64,000 nucleotides of DNA. It comes from Pseudomonas marginalis (GTDB lineage Bacteria > Pseudomonadota > Gammaproteobacteria > Pseudomonadales > Pseudomonadaceae). The stretch lies in the NCBI RefSeq assembly GCF_024169655.1, contig NZ_JALJWV010000001.1:1245001-1309000 (forward strand), given 5' to 3'. This document shows positions 28,462-38,288 of the stretch, in pieces. Below the pieces are notes generated by a model that was not told where the DNA came from, did no database searches, and saw nothing but the letters and a program-made list of their open reading frames with translations. The translations under genes and the position numbers were made by a program. Positions within the stretch are counted from its first letter, which is position 1. Each line of letters starts with the position of its first letter.

Positions 28462-28973
28462 TGAGCGACCTCGCGGCTAAACACGGCGCCGTCCCGGCAG
28501 CGAAAAAGGCGTTGTTCCTGGTGTTCCACATCGGCGACGAACGTTATGCCCTCAAGGCCACGGAAGTGGCCGAGGTACTGCCGCGCCTGCCGCTCAAACC
28601 CCTCGCCCATGCACCGCTGTGGGTGGCGGGTATCTTTGCCCATCGCGGCGCGATGGTGCCGGTTGTCGACCTCAGTGCCTTGACCTTCGGCAAGCCGGCC
28701 CAGGCGCGGACCAGTACCCGGCTGGTGTTGGTCAACTACAAACCTGAGCCCTGGCTCGAGGCGCGTTGGCTGGGGCTGATTCTGGAGCAGGCCACCGAAA
28801 CCCTGCGTTGCGACCCGGCGCAATTCAAGCCATACGGTCTGGACAATCCCCAGGCGCCCTACCTGGGGCCGGTGCGTGAAGATGCCTTGGGTTTGATGCA
28901 GTGGATCGGCGTCGCGGATCTGCTCACCAACGAAGTGCGCGCCTTGCTGTTTTCTGCCGAGTCGAGCCTATGA
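28461..28973 (+). CDS. wspB: CheW-like coupling protein WspB
   Basis: A 170-aa CheW-domain protein that links the receptor WspA to the kinase WspE. The domain begins 'FLVFHIGDERYALKATEVAEVLPRLPL' and includes 'VAGIFAHRGAMVPVVDLSALTFG'. Its ATG overlaps the wspA stop by one base (TGATG) and its stop overlaps the wspC start (ATGA), so translation is coupled in both directions. Confidence 0.93.
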   Translation: MSDLAAKHGAVPAAKKALFLVFHIGDERYALKATEVAEVLPRLPLKPLAHAPLWVAGIFAHRGAMVPVVDLSALTFGKPAQARTSTRLVLVNYKPEPWLEARWLGLILEQATETLRCDPAQFKPYGLDNPQAPYLGPVREDALGLMQWIGVADLLTNEVRALLFSAESSL

Positions 28974-30229
28974 GCGACGACCCGCGCTTCTTTGCCTTCT
29001 TGAAAGAACGCATCGGCCTGGATGTGGCCTCGGTGGGCGAAGCCATCATCGAACGCGCCGTGCGCCAGCGCAGTCAGGCCGTAGAGGCCCAGACGGCGGA
29101 TGAGTACTGGCACCATCTGCAACGCTCCCACGACGAACAGCAAGCGCTGATCGAAGCGGTGATCGTGCCCGAGACCTGGTTTTTCCGTTACCCCGAATCC
29201 TTTGCGACCCTGGCCCGTCTGGCCAAGGCGCGTCTGGCCGAGATCAACCAGTTGCGCGCGTTGCGCATTCTCAGCCTGCCCTGTTCCACCGGCGAAGAAC
29301 CCTATTCGATCGCCATGGCCTTGCTCGATGCCGGCCTGGCGCCGCACCAGTTCAAGGTGCAGGGCATCGACGTCAGCCCGTTGTCGGTGGAGCGTGCCCT
29401 GCGTGGCGTGTATGGCCGCAACTCGTTTCGCGGCGGTGACCTTGAGTTTCGCGACCGCCACTTCACCGAGCAGGCCGATGGCTATCGCATCGACGACCGC
29501 GTGCGCGAACAGGTGCGCCTGCAAGTCGGCAACCTGCTCGACCCAGGGTTGCTCGCCAATGAGCCGAGCTACGATTTTGTGTTTTGCCGCAACCTGCTGA
29601 TCTATTTCGACCAGCCGACACAAAAACAAGTGTTCGACGTGCTCAAGAACCTGACTCACGTGGACGGCGTGCTATTTATCGGCCCGGCCGAAGGCAGCCT
29701 GTTGGGGCGGCATGGCATGCGTTCGATCGGCGTGCCGCAGTCGTTTGCCTTTAGCCGACACACCGAGCCGGTCAAGCCTGAGCCGGTCTTTGTGCCGATG
29801 CCCGTGCCCCCGCCTCGGCACAGCGTCGCACCGATCCCGCCCAAGCCGCGCCCGTTCAGCACGTTCAGCGCCCAGGTGGTGCCGATCAGCGCGCCGGCGT
29901 CGGACGCTGGCGACCTGCTCAACCAGATCGCGATCCTGGCCAACGAAGGCAAAAGCGCCGAAGCCCGCGCCGCCTGCGAACGCTATTTAAGCCAACATCC
30001 GCCGGCCGCCCAGGTGTTTTACTGGTTGGGGCTGCTCAGCGATGTGGCCGGCAGCGCCCTGGAAGCCCAGGGGTTTTACCGAAAAGCCTTGTACCTGGAA
30101 CCGCAGCACCCGCAGGCCCTGATGCAACTGGCCGGGCTGCTCGAAGCCCAGGGCGACACTGCGGGGGCGCGCCGTTTGCAGGCGCGAGCCGCGCGTAGCG
30201 AGCTGACAGTGAGCAAAAACCATGAGTAG
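28970..30229 (+). CDS. wspC: CheR-type methyltransferase WspC
   Basis: A 419-aa receptor methyltransferase. The CheR domain (about 1-275) has the SAM-binding motif 'ILSLPCSTGEEPYSIAMALLDAG' and 'YDFVFCRNLLIYFDQPTQ'. After a Pro-rich linker (about 270-300), a C-terminal TPR-like helical part ('AEARAACERYLSQHPPAAQVFYWLGLL') probably docks it to partners. WspC methylates WspA glutamates, keeping the system active, and is countered by WspF. ATG 28970 overlaps the wspB stop. Confidence 0.94.
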   Translation: MSDDPRFFAFLKERIGLDVASVGEAIIERAVRQRSQAVEAQTADEYWHHLQRSHDEQQALIEAVIVPETWFFRYPESFATLARLAKARLAEINQLRALRILSLPCSTGEEPYSIAMALLDAGLAPHQFKVQGIDVSPLSVERALRGVYGRNSFRGGDLEFRDRHFTEQADGYRIDDRVREQVRLQVGNLLDPGLLANEPSYDFVFCRNLLIYFDQPTQKQVFDVLKNLTHVDGVLFIGPAEGSLLGRHGMRSIGVPQSFAFSRHTEPVKPEPVFVPMPVPPPRHSVAPIPPKPRPFSTFSAQVVPISAPASDAGDLLNQIAILANEGKSAEARAACERYLSQHPPAAQVFYWLGLLSDVAGSALEAQGFYRKALYLEPQHPQALMQLAGLLEAQGDTAGARRLQARAARSELTVSKNHE

Positions 30230-30923
30230 CCCCAACGCGCTCGACACTGCAGGCCTGGACCTGACGATAGCCGACGCCCAGGCCATCGACGATTGCTGGA
30301 ACCGTATCGGTATTCACGGTGACAAGTCCTGCCCGTTGCTGGCGGACCATATCCACTGCCGCAACTGCTCGGTGTACTCTGCCGCCGCCACCCGCTTGCT
30401 GGATCGCTATGCGTTGCAGCACGACGATCGGCGCCCGGTCGCCGCTGCCGAAGCCGGCGAAGATATCGTCACCCGCTCCCTGCTGATATTCCGCCTCGGC
30501 GAAGAATGGCTCGGGATCGCCACCCGCTGCCTGGTGGAAGTGGCGCCGCTGCAACCGATTCATTCCCTGCCACACCAACGTTCCCGCGCATTGCTTGGCG
30601 TGGCGAACGTGCGCGGCGCGCTGGTGGCGTGCCTGTCGCTGGTCGAGCTGTTGGGCCTGGACACCACCAGCCACGGCACCCCCGGCGGGCGTATCATGCC
30701 GCGCATGTTGATCATCGCCGCGCAGGACGGCCCGGTGGTGGTACCGGTGGATGAAGTCGACGGTATCCATGCCATCGACGAGCGGACGTTGACGGCGGCG
30801 TCAGCCTCCGGCACCCAGGCCAGCGGCCGCTTCACCCAGGGTGTGTTGCAGTGGAAGGGCCGCAGCCTGCGTTGGCTGGACGAGGCTCAGTTGCTGTCTG
30901 CCGTGACCCGGAGCCTCACATGA
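30222..30923 (+). CDS. wspD: CheW-like coupling protein WspD
   Basis: A 233-aa protein. Its N-terminal 80 residues contain a conserved cysteine-rich patch ('CWNRIGIHGDKSCPLLADHIHCRNCSVY'), followed by a CheW domain ('LLIFRLGEEWLGIATRCLVEVAPLQPIHSLP' onward). It is the second adaptor of the Wsp complex and overlaps wspC by eight bases and wspE by four. The role of the Cys-rich patch is unknown; it could bind a metal. Confidence 0.92.
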   Translation: MSSPNALDTAGLDLTIADAQAIDDCWNRIGIHGDKSCPLLADHIHCRNCSVYSAAATRLLDRYALQHDDRRPVAAAEAGEDIVTRSLLIFRLGEEWLGIATRCLVEVAPLQPIHSLPHQRSRALLGVANVRGALVACLSLVELLGLDTTSHGTPGGRIMPRMLIIAAQDGPVVVPVDEVDGIHAIDERTLTAASASGTQASGRFTQGVLQWKGRSLRWLDEAQLLSAVTRSLT

Positions 30924-33226
30924 CCCCCGACCAGATGCGCGATGCCTCGCTGCTGGAGTTGTTCAGCCTGGAAGCCGATGCCCAGACCCAGGTACTGAGC
31001 GCGGGCCTGCTGGCCCTGGAACGTAACCCGACCCAGGCTGACCAGCTCGAAGCCTGCATGCGCGCTGCGCACTCGCTCAAAGGCGCGGCGCGGATTGTCG
31101 GGGTGGACGCCGGGGTTAGCGTGTCGCATGTCATGGAAGATTGCCTGGTCAGCGCCCAGGAAGGTCGCCTGTATCTGCAACCGGAGCACATCGACGCGTT
31201 GCTGCAAGGCACCGACCTGCTGATGCGCATCGCCACGCCGGGCAATACCGTGGGGCCGGCGGATGTCGACGCGTATGTGGCATTGATGGAGCGCCTGCTC
31301 GACCCGTCGCAGCCAACCGCCAAGGTTGCGCCGCAGCCCGCGCCCGCGCCTGCCCCTACGACTGCCCCTACGGCTGCGCCTGCGCCGGTGATCGAAGCGC
31401 TGCCCGCCGCCGAACCCGAGCCTGCGCCGCCCCTCGGCAGCGAGCCGCCGCGCCAGAACAAACGCATGACCGAAGGTGGCGAGCGCGTCCTGCGCGTGAC
31501 CGCCGAGCGCTTGAACAGCCTGCTGGACCTGTCGAGCAAATCCCTGGTGGAAACCCAGCGGCTCAAGCCTTACCTGTCCAGCCTGCAACGCCTCAAACGT
31601 ATCCAGGGCAACGGTGTGCGTGCGCTTGACCACCTCGATGGTCACCTCAAGACCGTCGGCTTGAGCCTGGAGGCCCAGGAGGCCTTGGCCGATGCCCGCC
31701 GCCTGCTCAGCGAAGCCCAGGCCCTGCTCGCGGAAAAAGCCGTCGAGCTCGATGAGTTCGCCTGGCAGGCAGGTCAGCGCGCCCAGGTGCTTTACGACAC
31801 CGCGCTGGCCTGCCGCATGCGCCCGTTTGCCGATGTGCTCGCCGGCCAGGCGCGCATGGTGCGCGACCTCGGCCGTAGCCTGGGCAAGCAGGTGCGCCTG
31901 GAGATCGAGGGCGAAAAGACTCAGGTCGACCGCGACGTGCTGGAGAAACTCGAAGCGCCGCTCACCCACTTATTGCGCAATGCCGTCGACCATGGCATCG
32001 AAGCGCCCGAACAGCGCCTGCTGGCGGGCAAACCGGCCGAAGGCTTGATCCGCCTGAGAGCCTCGCACCAGGCGGGTTTGCTGGTGCTGGAGCTGAGCGA
32101 TGACGGTAACGGCGTCGACCTCGAACGCCTGCGTGGCACGATCGTTGATCGGCACTTGTCGACCCAGGAAACCGCTTTGCACCTCAGCGAGGAGGAGTTG
32201 CTGACGTTCCTGTTCCTGCCGGGCTTCAGCCTGCGCGACAAGGTCACCGAAGTGTCCGGGCGCGGCGTCGGCCTGGATGCGGTGCAGCATATGGTCCGCC
32301 AATTGCGCGGCGCGGTGGTGCTGGAGCAAGCGGCGGGGCAGGGCAGTCGCTTCCATTTGGAAGTGCCGTTGACCCTGTCGGTGGTGCGCAGCCTGGTGGT
32401 GGAAGTCGGCGAAGAAGCCTATGCCTTCCCGCTGGCGCATATCGAGCGGATGTGCGACCTGGCGCCCGAGGACATTGTGCAGCTCGAAGGCCGTCAGCAT
32501 TTCTGGCATGAAGGCCGGCATGTCGGCCTGGTCGCCGCCAGCCAGTTGTTGCAGCGCCCGCCGGGGCAAGGTAATGAAGAGACGTTGAAGGTGGTGGTGA
32601 TCCGCGAACGCGATGCGGTGTATGGCATTGCCGTGGAGCGTTTTATCGGCGAGCGCACGCTGGTGGTGCTGCCGCTGGATGATCGGTTGGGCAAGGTCCA
32701 GGATATTTCCGCCGGCGCGTTGCTGGACGATGGCTCGGTGGTGTTGATCGTCGACGTCGAGGATATGCTGCGTTCGGTGGACAAACTGCTCAACACCGGT
32801 CGCCTGGAACGTATCGCCCGGCGCAGCCAACAGGCCGCCGAAGTCCCGCGTAAACGGGTGCTGGTGGTGGATGACTCGCTCACGGTGCGAGAGTTGCAAC
32901 GTAAATTGCTGCTTAATCGGGGTTATGAAGTGGCCGTTGCGGTCGATGGCATGGACGGCTGGAACGCCTTGCGCTCCGAAGACTTCGACCTGCTCATCAC
33001 TGACATTGATATGCCTCGTATGGACGGGATCGAATTGGTCACACTCTTGCGCCGTGATACTCGCCTGCAATCGTTGCCGGTGATGGTGGTGTCCTACAAG
33101 GATCGCGAAGAAGACCGACGCCGTGGACTCGACGCTGGCGCCGACTACTATTTAGCCAAAGCCAGTTTTCACGATGACGCCCTCCTCGACGCCGTGGTGG
33201 AACTGATCGGAGACGCGCGGGCATGA
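30920..33226 (+). CDS. wspE: hybrid chemotaxis-type histidine kinase WspE
   Basis: A 768-aa CheA-type kinase with a C-terminal receiver domain. The HPt domain carries phospho-acceptor H51 in 'AAHSLKGAARIV'. An Ala/Pro-rich linker lies at about 135-180. The kinase core contains the N-box 'LLRNAVDHGIEAPEQR' and G-box 'ELSDDGNGVD'/'GRGVGLDAV'. A CheW-like domain follows, and the receiver is at about 650-765 with acceptor aspartate in 'DLLITDIDMPRMDG'. It phosphorylates the output protein WspR and the methylesterase WspF. ATG 30920 overlaps the wspD stop. Confidence 0.94.
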   Translation: MTPDQMRDASLLELFSLEADAQTQVLSAGLLALERNPTQADQLEACMRAAHSLKGAARIVGVDAGVSVSHVMEDCLVSAQEGRLYLQPEHIDALLQGTDLLMRIATPGNTVGPADVDAYVALMERLLDPSQPTAKVAPQPAPAPAPTTAPTAAPAPVIEALPAAEPEPAPPLGSEPPRQNKRMTEGGERVLRVTAERLNSLLDLSSKSLVETQRLKPYLSSLQRLKRIQGNGVRALDHLDGHLKTVGLSLEAQEALADARRLLSEAQALLAEKAVELDEFAWQAGQRAQVLYDTALACRMRPFADVLAGQARMVRDLGRSLGKQVRLEIEGEKTQVDRDVLEKLEAPLTHLLRNAVDHGIEAPEQRLLAGKPAEGLIRLRASHQAGLLVLELSDDGNGVDLERLRGTIVDRHLSTQETALHLSEEELLTFLFLPGFSLRDKVTEVSGRGVGLDAVQHMVRQLRGAVVLEQAAGQGSRFHLEVPLTLSVVRSLVVEVGEEAYAFPLAHIERMCDLAPEDIVQLEGRQHFWHEGRHVGLVAASQLLQRPPGQGNEETLKVVVIRERDAVYGIAVERFIGERTLVVLPLDDRLGKVQDISAGALLDDGSVVLIVDVEDMLRSVDKLLNTGRLERIARRSQQAAEVPRKRVLVVDDSLTVRELQRKLLLNRGYEVAVAVDGMDGWNALRSEDFDLLITDIDMPRMDGIELVTLLRRDTRLQSLPVMVVSYKDREEDRRRGLDAGADYYLAKASFHDDALLDAVVELIGDARA

Positions 33227-34233
33227 GGATTGCGATCGTCAATGACATGCCCATGGCTGTGGAGGCGTTACGCCGCGCGGTGAGCTTTGAACCCGCGCAC
33301 CAGGTGGTGTGGGTGGCCAGCAATGGCCTGGAAGCGGTGCAGCGCTGCGCCGAATTGACCCCGGACCTGATCCTGATGGACCTGATTATGCCGGTGATGG
33401 ATGGCGTGGAAGCCACTCGGCAGATCATGGCCCAGACCCCGTGCGCGATTGTGATCGTCACCGTCGACCGCCAGGCCAATGTCAGCCGAGTGTTCGAAGC
33501 CATGGGGCACGGCGCTCTGGATGTGGTGGATACGCCGGCCCTGGGCGTCGGTAATCCCAAGGACGCCGCCGCACCGTTGTTGCGCAAGATCCTCAATATT
33601 GGCTGGCTGATAGGCCAGCGCGGCAGCCGTGTGCGCGCCGAAACCGCGCCGCCGCGCAACACCGGCAAACGCCAGAGCCTGGTGGCGATCGGTTCTTCGG
33701 CCGGCGGCCCGGCGGCCCTGGAAATCCTGCTCAAGGGCTTGCCCCGGGACTTTCCCGCCGCCATCGTGCTGGTGCAGCATGTGGACCAGGTGTTCGCCGC
33801 CGGCATGGCCGAGTGGCTGACCAGCGCTTCCGGCCTGCCGGTGCGCCTGGCCCGCGAAGGTGAGCCGCCACAAAGCGGGGTGGTGCTGCTGGCCGGTACC
33901 AATCATCACATCCGCCTGTTGAAAAATGGCACGCTAGCCTATACGGCCGAGCCGGTGAACGAGATTTACCGGCCGTCCATCGATGTATTTTTCGAAAGTG
34001 TGGCCAGCCACTGGAATGGTGATGCCGTCGGCGTACTGCTGACCGGCATGGGCCGCGACGGAGCCCAGGGGCTTAAATTAATGCGGGAACAAGGATATCT
34101 GACCATCGCCCAAGACCAGCAGAGTTCGGCGGTGTATGGCATGCCCAAAGCGGCGGCGGCGATTGATGCTGCTGTTGAAATTCGCCCACTGGACAGAATT
34201 GCGCCCCGGCTGCTGGAGGTATTTACAAAATGA
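33223..34233 (+). CDS. wspF: CheB-type methylesterase WspF
   Basis: A 336-aa two-domain protein. An N-terminal receiver domain (acceptor D53 in 'LILMDLIMPVMDG') is joined to a CheB methylesterase domain with the catalytic serine loop 'AIGSSAGGPAALEILLKGLP', histidine in 'VLVQHVDQVF' and aspartate in 'LTGMGRDGAQGL'. WspF removes methyl groups from WspA and resets the system. Loss-of-function mutations in wspF are a classic route to the wrinkly-spreader and small-colony phenotypes in pseudomonads. This copy is intact. Confidence 0.94.
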   Translation: MRIAIVNDMPMAVEALRRAVSFEPAHQVVWVASNGLEAVQRCAELTPDLILMDLIMPVMDGVEATRQIMAQTPCAIVIVTVDRQANVSRVFEAMGHGALDVVDTPALGVGNPKDAAAPLLRKILNIGWLIGQRGSRVRAETAPPRNTGKRQSLVAIGSSAGGPAALEILLKGLPRDFPAAIVLVQHVDQVFAAGMAEWLTSASGLPVRLAREGEPPQSGVVLLAGTNHHIRLLKNGTLAYTAEPVNEIYRPSIDVFFESVASHWNGDAVGVLLTGMGRDGAQGLKLMREQGYLTIAQDQQSSAVYGMPKAAAAIDAAVEIRPLDRIAPRLLEVFTK

Positions 34234-34284
34234 TCGATACCCCCGGCAATGCTGGCTTGCAGGTAGTAATTCAGGTGACTGCAC

Positions 34285-35286
34285 ATGAGTGATTTACAGA
34301 TCGACGGCATCAAGACCGACGAAAATGCCGCCATGGTGTTACTGGTGGACGACCAGGCCATGATCGGCGAAGCCGTGCGGCGCGGCCTGGCCCATGAAGA
34401 AAACATCGACTTCCACTTTTGCGCCGACCCGCACCAGGCCATCGCCCAGGCGATCCGCATTAAACCGACGGTGATCCTGCAGGACCTGGTGATGCCCGGC
34501 CTGGATGGCCTGACGCTGGTGCGCGAATACCGCAATCACCCGGCCACGCAGAACATCCCGATCATCGTGCTCTCCACCAAGGAGGACCCGCTGATCAAAA
34601 GCGCGGCGTTCTCGGCGGGGGCCAACGACTATCTGGTCAAGCTGCCGGACAACATCGAGCTGGTGGCGCGTATCCGCTATCACTCACGCTCCTACATGAC
34701 CCTGTTGCAGCGTGATGCGGCCTATCGTGCGCTGCGCGTCAGCCAGCAGCAACTGTTGGATACCAATCTGGTGCTGCAACGCCTGATGAACTCCGACGGC
34801 CTCACCGGGCTGTCCAACCGCCGTCACTTCGACGAATACCTGGAGCTGGAATGGCGCCGGGCCATGCGTGACCAGGCCCAATTGTCGCTGCTGATGATCG
34901 ACGTGGACTTCTTCAAGACCTACAACGACAGCTTCGGCCACGTCGAAGGCGATGAAGCCCTGCGCAAAGTCGCCGCCGCCATCCGCGAAGCCAGCAGCCG
35001 CCCTTCGGACCTGCCGGCGCGCTACGGCGGCGAAGAATTCGCCCTGGTACTGCCAAACACCTCGCCGGGCGGCGCGCGCCTGGTCGCCGAAAAACTGCGC
35101 ATGGCCGTCGAAGCCCTGAAAATCCCGCACATCGCCCCGGCGGAGGGCGCGAGCCTGACCATCAGCATCGGCCTGTCGACCATGACGCCGGTGCAGGGCA
35201 CCGATTGCCGGCAACTGATCATGGCGGCAGACAAGGGGTTGTATACGGCCAAGAACAATGGGCGCAATCAAGTCGGTATCGAGTAA
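34285..35286 (+). CDS. wspR: diguanylate cyclase response regulator WspR
   Basis: A 333-aa protein with an N-terminal receiver domain (acceptor D67 in '[13 protein letters not shown]'), a helical stalk and a GGDEF domain. The active-site motif is GGEEF (248-252). The inhibitory I-site RxxD is present as RPSD (239-242), five residues upstream, so product inhibition should be intact. Phosphorylated WspR forms active oligomers that make c-di-GMP, driving cellulose and biofilm formation. It is the last gene of the wsp operon, 51 bases after wspF. Confidence 0.95.
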   Translation: MSDLQIDGIKTDENAAMVLLVDDQAMIGEAVRRGLAHEENIDFHFCADPHQAIAQAIRIKPTVILQDLVMPGLDGLTLVREYRNHPATQNIPIIVLSTKEDPLIKSAAFSAGANDYLVKLPDNIELVARIRYHSRSYMTLLQRDAAYRALRVSQQQLLDTNLVLQRLMNSDGLTGLSNRRHFDEYLELEWRRAMRDQAQLSLLMIDVDFFKTYNDSFGHVEGDEALRKVAAAIREASSRPSDLPARYGGEEFALVLPNTSPGGARLVAEKLRMAVEALKIPHIAPAEGASLTISIGLSTMTPVQGTDCRQLIMAADKGLYTAKNNGRNQVGIE

Positions 35287-35307
35287 TCCGAGGCCAGTGC
35301 AGATCCA

Positions 35308-35403
35308 AATGTGGGAGGGGCGGTGCGACGACTCGACTTGCCCCCCGATGGCGGGGGGGTAGGGCTGACACACCGCCATCGGGGGCAAGCCCCCTCTCAC
35401 AGT
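35308..35403. repeat. degenerate REPIN with an internal insertion
   Basis: The right arm (about 35372-35403, CACCGCCATCGGGGGCAAGC...) is canonical for the GTGGGAGGGGGCTTG class. The left arm starts correctly (GTGGGAGGGG, 35311-35320), but 16 extra bases (35321-35336) separate it from CTTGCCCCCCGATGGCGG. The element lies between wspR and prfB and may have lost mobility. Confidence 0.75.
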
Positions 35404-35513
35404 GGATATTCACTGTTCTTGAACCTGCCTTTTCGCCAAGCGGACTGCCGTTTGCGCACGTTTGTCGTTATACTCGTCGGCTTTCAAAAGTTCGCCAACG
35501 AGTGCTGCCCGCC

Positions 35514-36609
35514 ATGGAAATCAACCCGATCCTTAACACCATCAAGGACCTGTCCGAGCGCTCCGAAACTATTCGGGGGTATCTTTGACTACGATCAAAA
35601 GCATGAGCGTCTGACCGAAGTCAATCGCGAGCTTGAAGATCCGAGTGTCTGGAACAACCCTGAATACGCCCAGGAACTGGGCCGCGAGCGCGCTGCGCTG
35701 GCGCAGATCGTCGACACCCTGGACGAGTTGAACACCGGTCTGGCCGATTGCCGCGACCTGCTGGACATGGCTGTCGAAGAAAACGACGAAGGTGCAGTGG
35801 GCGATGTCGTCGCCGAGCTGGCCCGTCTCGAGGAAAACCTCGCCAAGCTTGAATTCCGCCGCATGTTCAGCCACGAAATGGACCCGAACAACGCCTACCT
35901 GGACATCCAGGCCGGTTCCGGCGGCACCGAAGCACAGGACTGGGCCAACATCCTGCTGCGCATGTACCTGCGCTGGGCCGACAAACGCGGTTTCGACGCA
36001 ACCATCATGGAACTGTCGGCCGGTGAAGTCGCCGGCATCAAAGGCGCGACCGTGCACATCAAGGGTGAATACGCCTTCGGTTGGCTGCGTACCGAGATCG
36101 GCGTGCATCGTCTGGTGCGCAAGAGCCCGTTCGACTCCGGCAACCGTCGCCACACCTCGTTCAGCGCGGTGTTTGTCTCGCCAGAGATCGACGACAAGGT
36201 CGAAATCGAGATCAACCCGTCCGACCTGCGGATCGACACCTATCGCTCCTCCGGTGCCGGTGGTCAGCACGTAAACACCACCGACTCGGCTGTACGTATT
36301 ACCCACGTGCCGACCAACACCGTGGTCTGTTGCCAGAACGAGCGTTCCCAGCACGCGAACAAGGACACCGCCATGAAAATGCTGCGGGCCAGGTTGTACG
36401 AGCAGGAAATGCAGAAACGCAACGCCGCTTCCCAGGCGTTGGAAGACACCAAGTCGGATATCGGCTGGGGTCACCAGATCCGTTCTTATGTTCTGGATGC
36501 GTCGCGGATCAAGGATCTGCGCACTAACATCGAACGCAGCGACTGCGACAAGGTGCTCGACGGCGATATCGACGAATACCTGGAAGCCAGCCTCAAATCG
36601 GGGCTGTAA
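35514..36609 (+). CDS. prfB: peptide chain release factor 2 (programmed +1 frameshift)
   Basis: RF2, 364 aa after frameshifting; it recognises UGA and UAA stop codons and triggers peptide release. Translation begins at ATG 35514 ('[20 protein letters not shown]'), meets an in-frame TGA at 35586-35588 after 24 codons, and continues in the +1 frame from GAC 35587 to the stop at 36609. The anticodon-mimic SPF tripeptide region is visible as '[24 protein letters not shown]', and the catalytic GGQ as '[19 protein letters not shown]'. A TATACT at 35469-35474 may be its -10 box. lysS follows 70 bases downstream, the conserved prfB-lysS pair. Confidence 0.97.
35575..35589 (+). promoter_or_regulatory. 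prfB autoregulatory +1 frameshift site
   Basis: The slippery sequence CTTTGAC (35583-35589) places the in-frame stop TGA at 35586-35588. A Shine-Dalgarno-like GGGGGT (35575-35580) lies three bases upstream of CTT, the spacing needed to push the ribosome forward. When RF2 is scarce, termination at UGA is slow and the shift occurs, so RF2 sets its own level. Confidence 0.95.
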
Positions 36610-36679
36610 ACCGCCAGCCCGACCTCAAGTCCCCCGTCAGTGGCGGGGGCAACGAACCTGTGATGGAAAATTTAAAGAC

Positions 36680-38182
36680 ATGAGCGACCAACAACTCGAC
36701 CCGCAAGCCCTGCAACAGGAAGAAAACTCCCTGATCGCCCTGCGCAAGGAAAAGCTTGCTGCCGAGCGCGCCAAGGGCAATGCCTTCCCCAACGACTTCC
36801 GCCGCGATGCCTACTGCGAAGACTTGCAGAAGCAGTACGCGGACAAGACCAAGGAAGAGCTGGCAGAGGCTGCGATCCCGGTCAAGGTGGCAGGTCGCAT
36901 CATGCTCAACCGTGGCTCGTTCATGGTGATCCAGGACATGTCCGGGCGCATCCAGGTCTATGTCAACCGCAAGACCCTGCCGGAAGAAACCCTGGCCGCC
37001 GTGAAAACCTGGGACCTGGGCGACATCATCGCCGCCGAAGGCACCCTGGCCCGTTCCGGCAAAGGCGACCTGTACGTTGAAATGACCCGCGTGCGCCTGC
37101 TGACCAAATCCCTGCGCCCGCTGCCGGACAAGCACCACGGCCTGTCCGACACCGAGCAGCGCTATCGCCAGCGCTACGTTGACCTGATCGTCAACGAAGA
37201 CGTGCGCCACACCTTCCGCGTGCGTTCGCAAGTGATTGCCCACACCCGCGCCTTCCTGATGAAGCGTGACTTCCTGGAAGTGGAAACGCCGATGCTGCAG
37301 ACCATCCCCGGTGGTGCCGCAGCCAAGCCGTTCGAAACCCACCACAACGCGCTGGACATGGGCATGTACCTGCGTATCGCGCCTGAGTTGTACCTCAAGC
37401 GCCTGGTGGTCGGCGGCTTTGAAAAAGTGTTCGAGATCAACCGCAACTTCCGTAACGAAGGCGTCTCGACCCGGCACAACCCCGAGTTCACCATGTTGGA
37501 GTTCTACCAGGCCTACGCCGACTATGAAGACAACATGGATCTGACCGAAGAACTGTTCCGCGAACTCGCGCAGCTTGTTCTGGGGACTACCGACGTGCCG
37601 TATGGCGACAAGGTGTTCCACTTCGGCGAGCCGTTCGTGCGTCTGTCGGTATTCGACTCGATCCTCAAGTACAACCCTGAGCTGACCGCCGACGACCTGA
37701 CCGACATCGACAAGGCCCGTGCCATCGCCAAGAAAGCCGGCGCCAAGGTGCTGGGCTTCGAAGGCCTGGGCAAGCTGCAGGTGATGATTTTCGAAGAACT
37801 GGTGGAGCACAAGCTGGAACAGCCGCACTTCATTACCCAGTACCCGTTCGAAGTGTCGCCGCTGGCCCGTCGCAACGATGACAACCCGAACGTCACCGAC
37901 CGTTTCGAACTGTTCATCGGCGGCCGTGAAATCGCCAACGCCTACTCCGAGCTGAACGACGCGGAAGACCAGGCTGAGCGCTTCATGGCCCAGGTGGCCG
38001 ACAAAGACGCTGGCGACGACGAAGCCATGCACTACGACGCCGACTTCGTGCGCGCCCTGGAATACGGCATGCCGCCGACTGCGGGTGAAGGTATCGGCAT
38101 CGACCGCCTGGTGATGTTGTTGACCAACTCGCCGTCGATTCGCGACGTGATCTTGTTCCCGCATATGCGGCCACAAGCGTAA
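36680..38182 (+). CDS. lysS: lysyl-tRNA synthetase, class II
   Basis: A 500-aa class II synthetase that charges tRNA-Lys. The N-terminal OB-fold anticodon-binding domain spans about 65-170 ('[22 protein letters not shown]'). The catalytic core has motif 1 '[21 protein letters not shown]', motif 2 '[29 protein letters not shown]' and motif 3 '[14 protein letters not shown]'. ATG 36680 was chosen to give the normal family length of about 500 residues. Transcription ends at a strong terminator 16 bases after the stop. Confidence 0.97.
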   Translation: MSDQQLDPQALQQEENSLIALRKEKLAAERAKGNAFPNDFRRDAYCEDLQKQYADKTKEELAEAAIPVKVAGRIMLNRGSFMVIQDMSGRIQVYVNRKTLPEETLAAVKTWDLGDIIAAEGTLARSGKGDLYVEMTRVRLLTKSLRPLPDKHHGLSDTEQRYRQRYVDLIVNEDVRHTFRVRSQVIAHTRAFLMKRDFLEVETPMLQTIPGGAAAKPFETHHNALDMGMYLRIAPELYLKRLVVGGFEKVFEINRNFRNEGVSTRHNPEFTMLEFYQAYADYEDNMDLTEELFRELAQLVLGTTDVPYGDKVFHFGEPFVRLSVFDSILKYNPELTADDLTDIDKARAIAKKAGAKVLGFEGLGKLQVMIFEELVEHKLEQPHFITQYPFEVSPLARRNDDNPNVTDRFELFIGGREIANAYSELNDAEDQAERFMAQVADKDAGDDEAMHYDADFVRALEYGMPPTAGEGIGIDRLVMLLTNSPSIRDVILFPHMRPQA

Positions 38183-38197
38183 GCGAAGCGAAATCCG

Positions 38198-38226
38198 AAG
38201 CCGCCTTTTATAAGGCGGCTTTTTTA
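38198..38226 (+). terminator. intrinsic terminator of lysS
   Basis: AAGCCGCC/GGCGGCTT form the stem around a 7-base loop, followed by TTTTTT. Confidence 0.9.
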
Positions 38227-38288
38227 TGTGGCGTAAATAAGCGTCAAGCAAACAGCGCCAGGTTTTGATCTTTTCAAGGATGTGTGTC

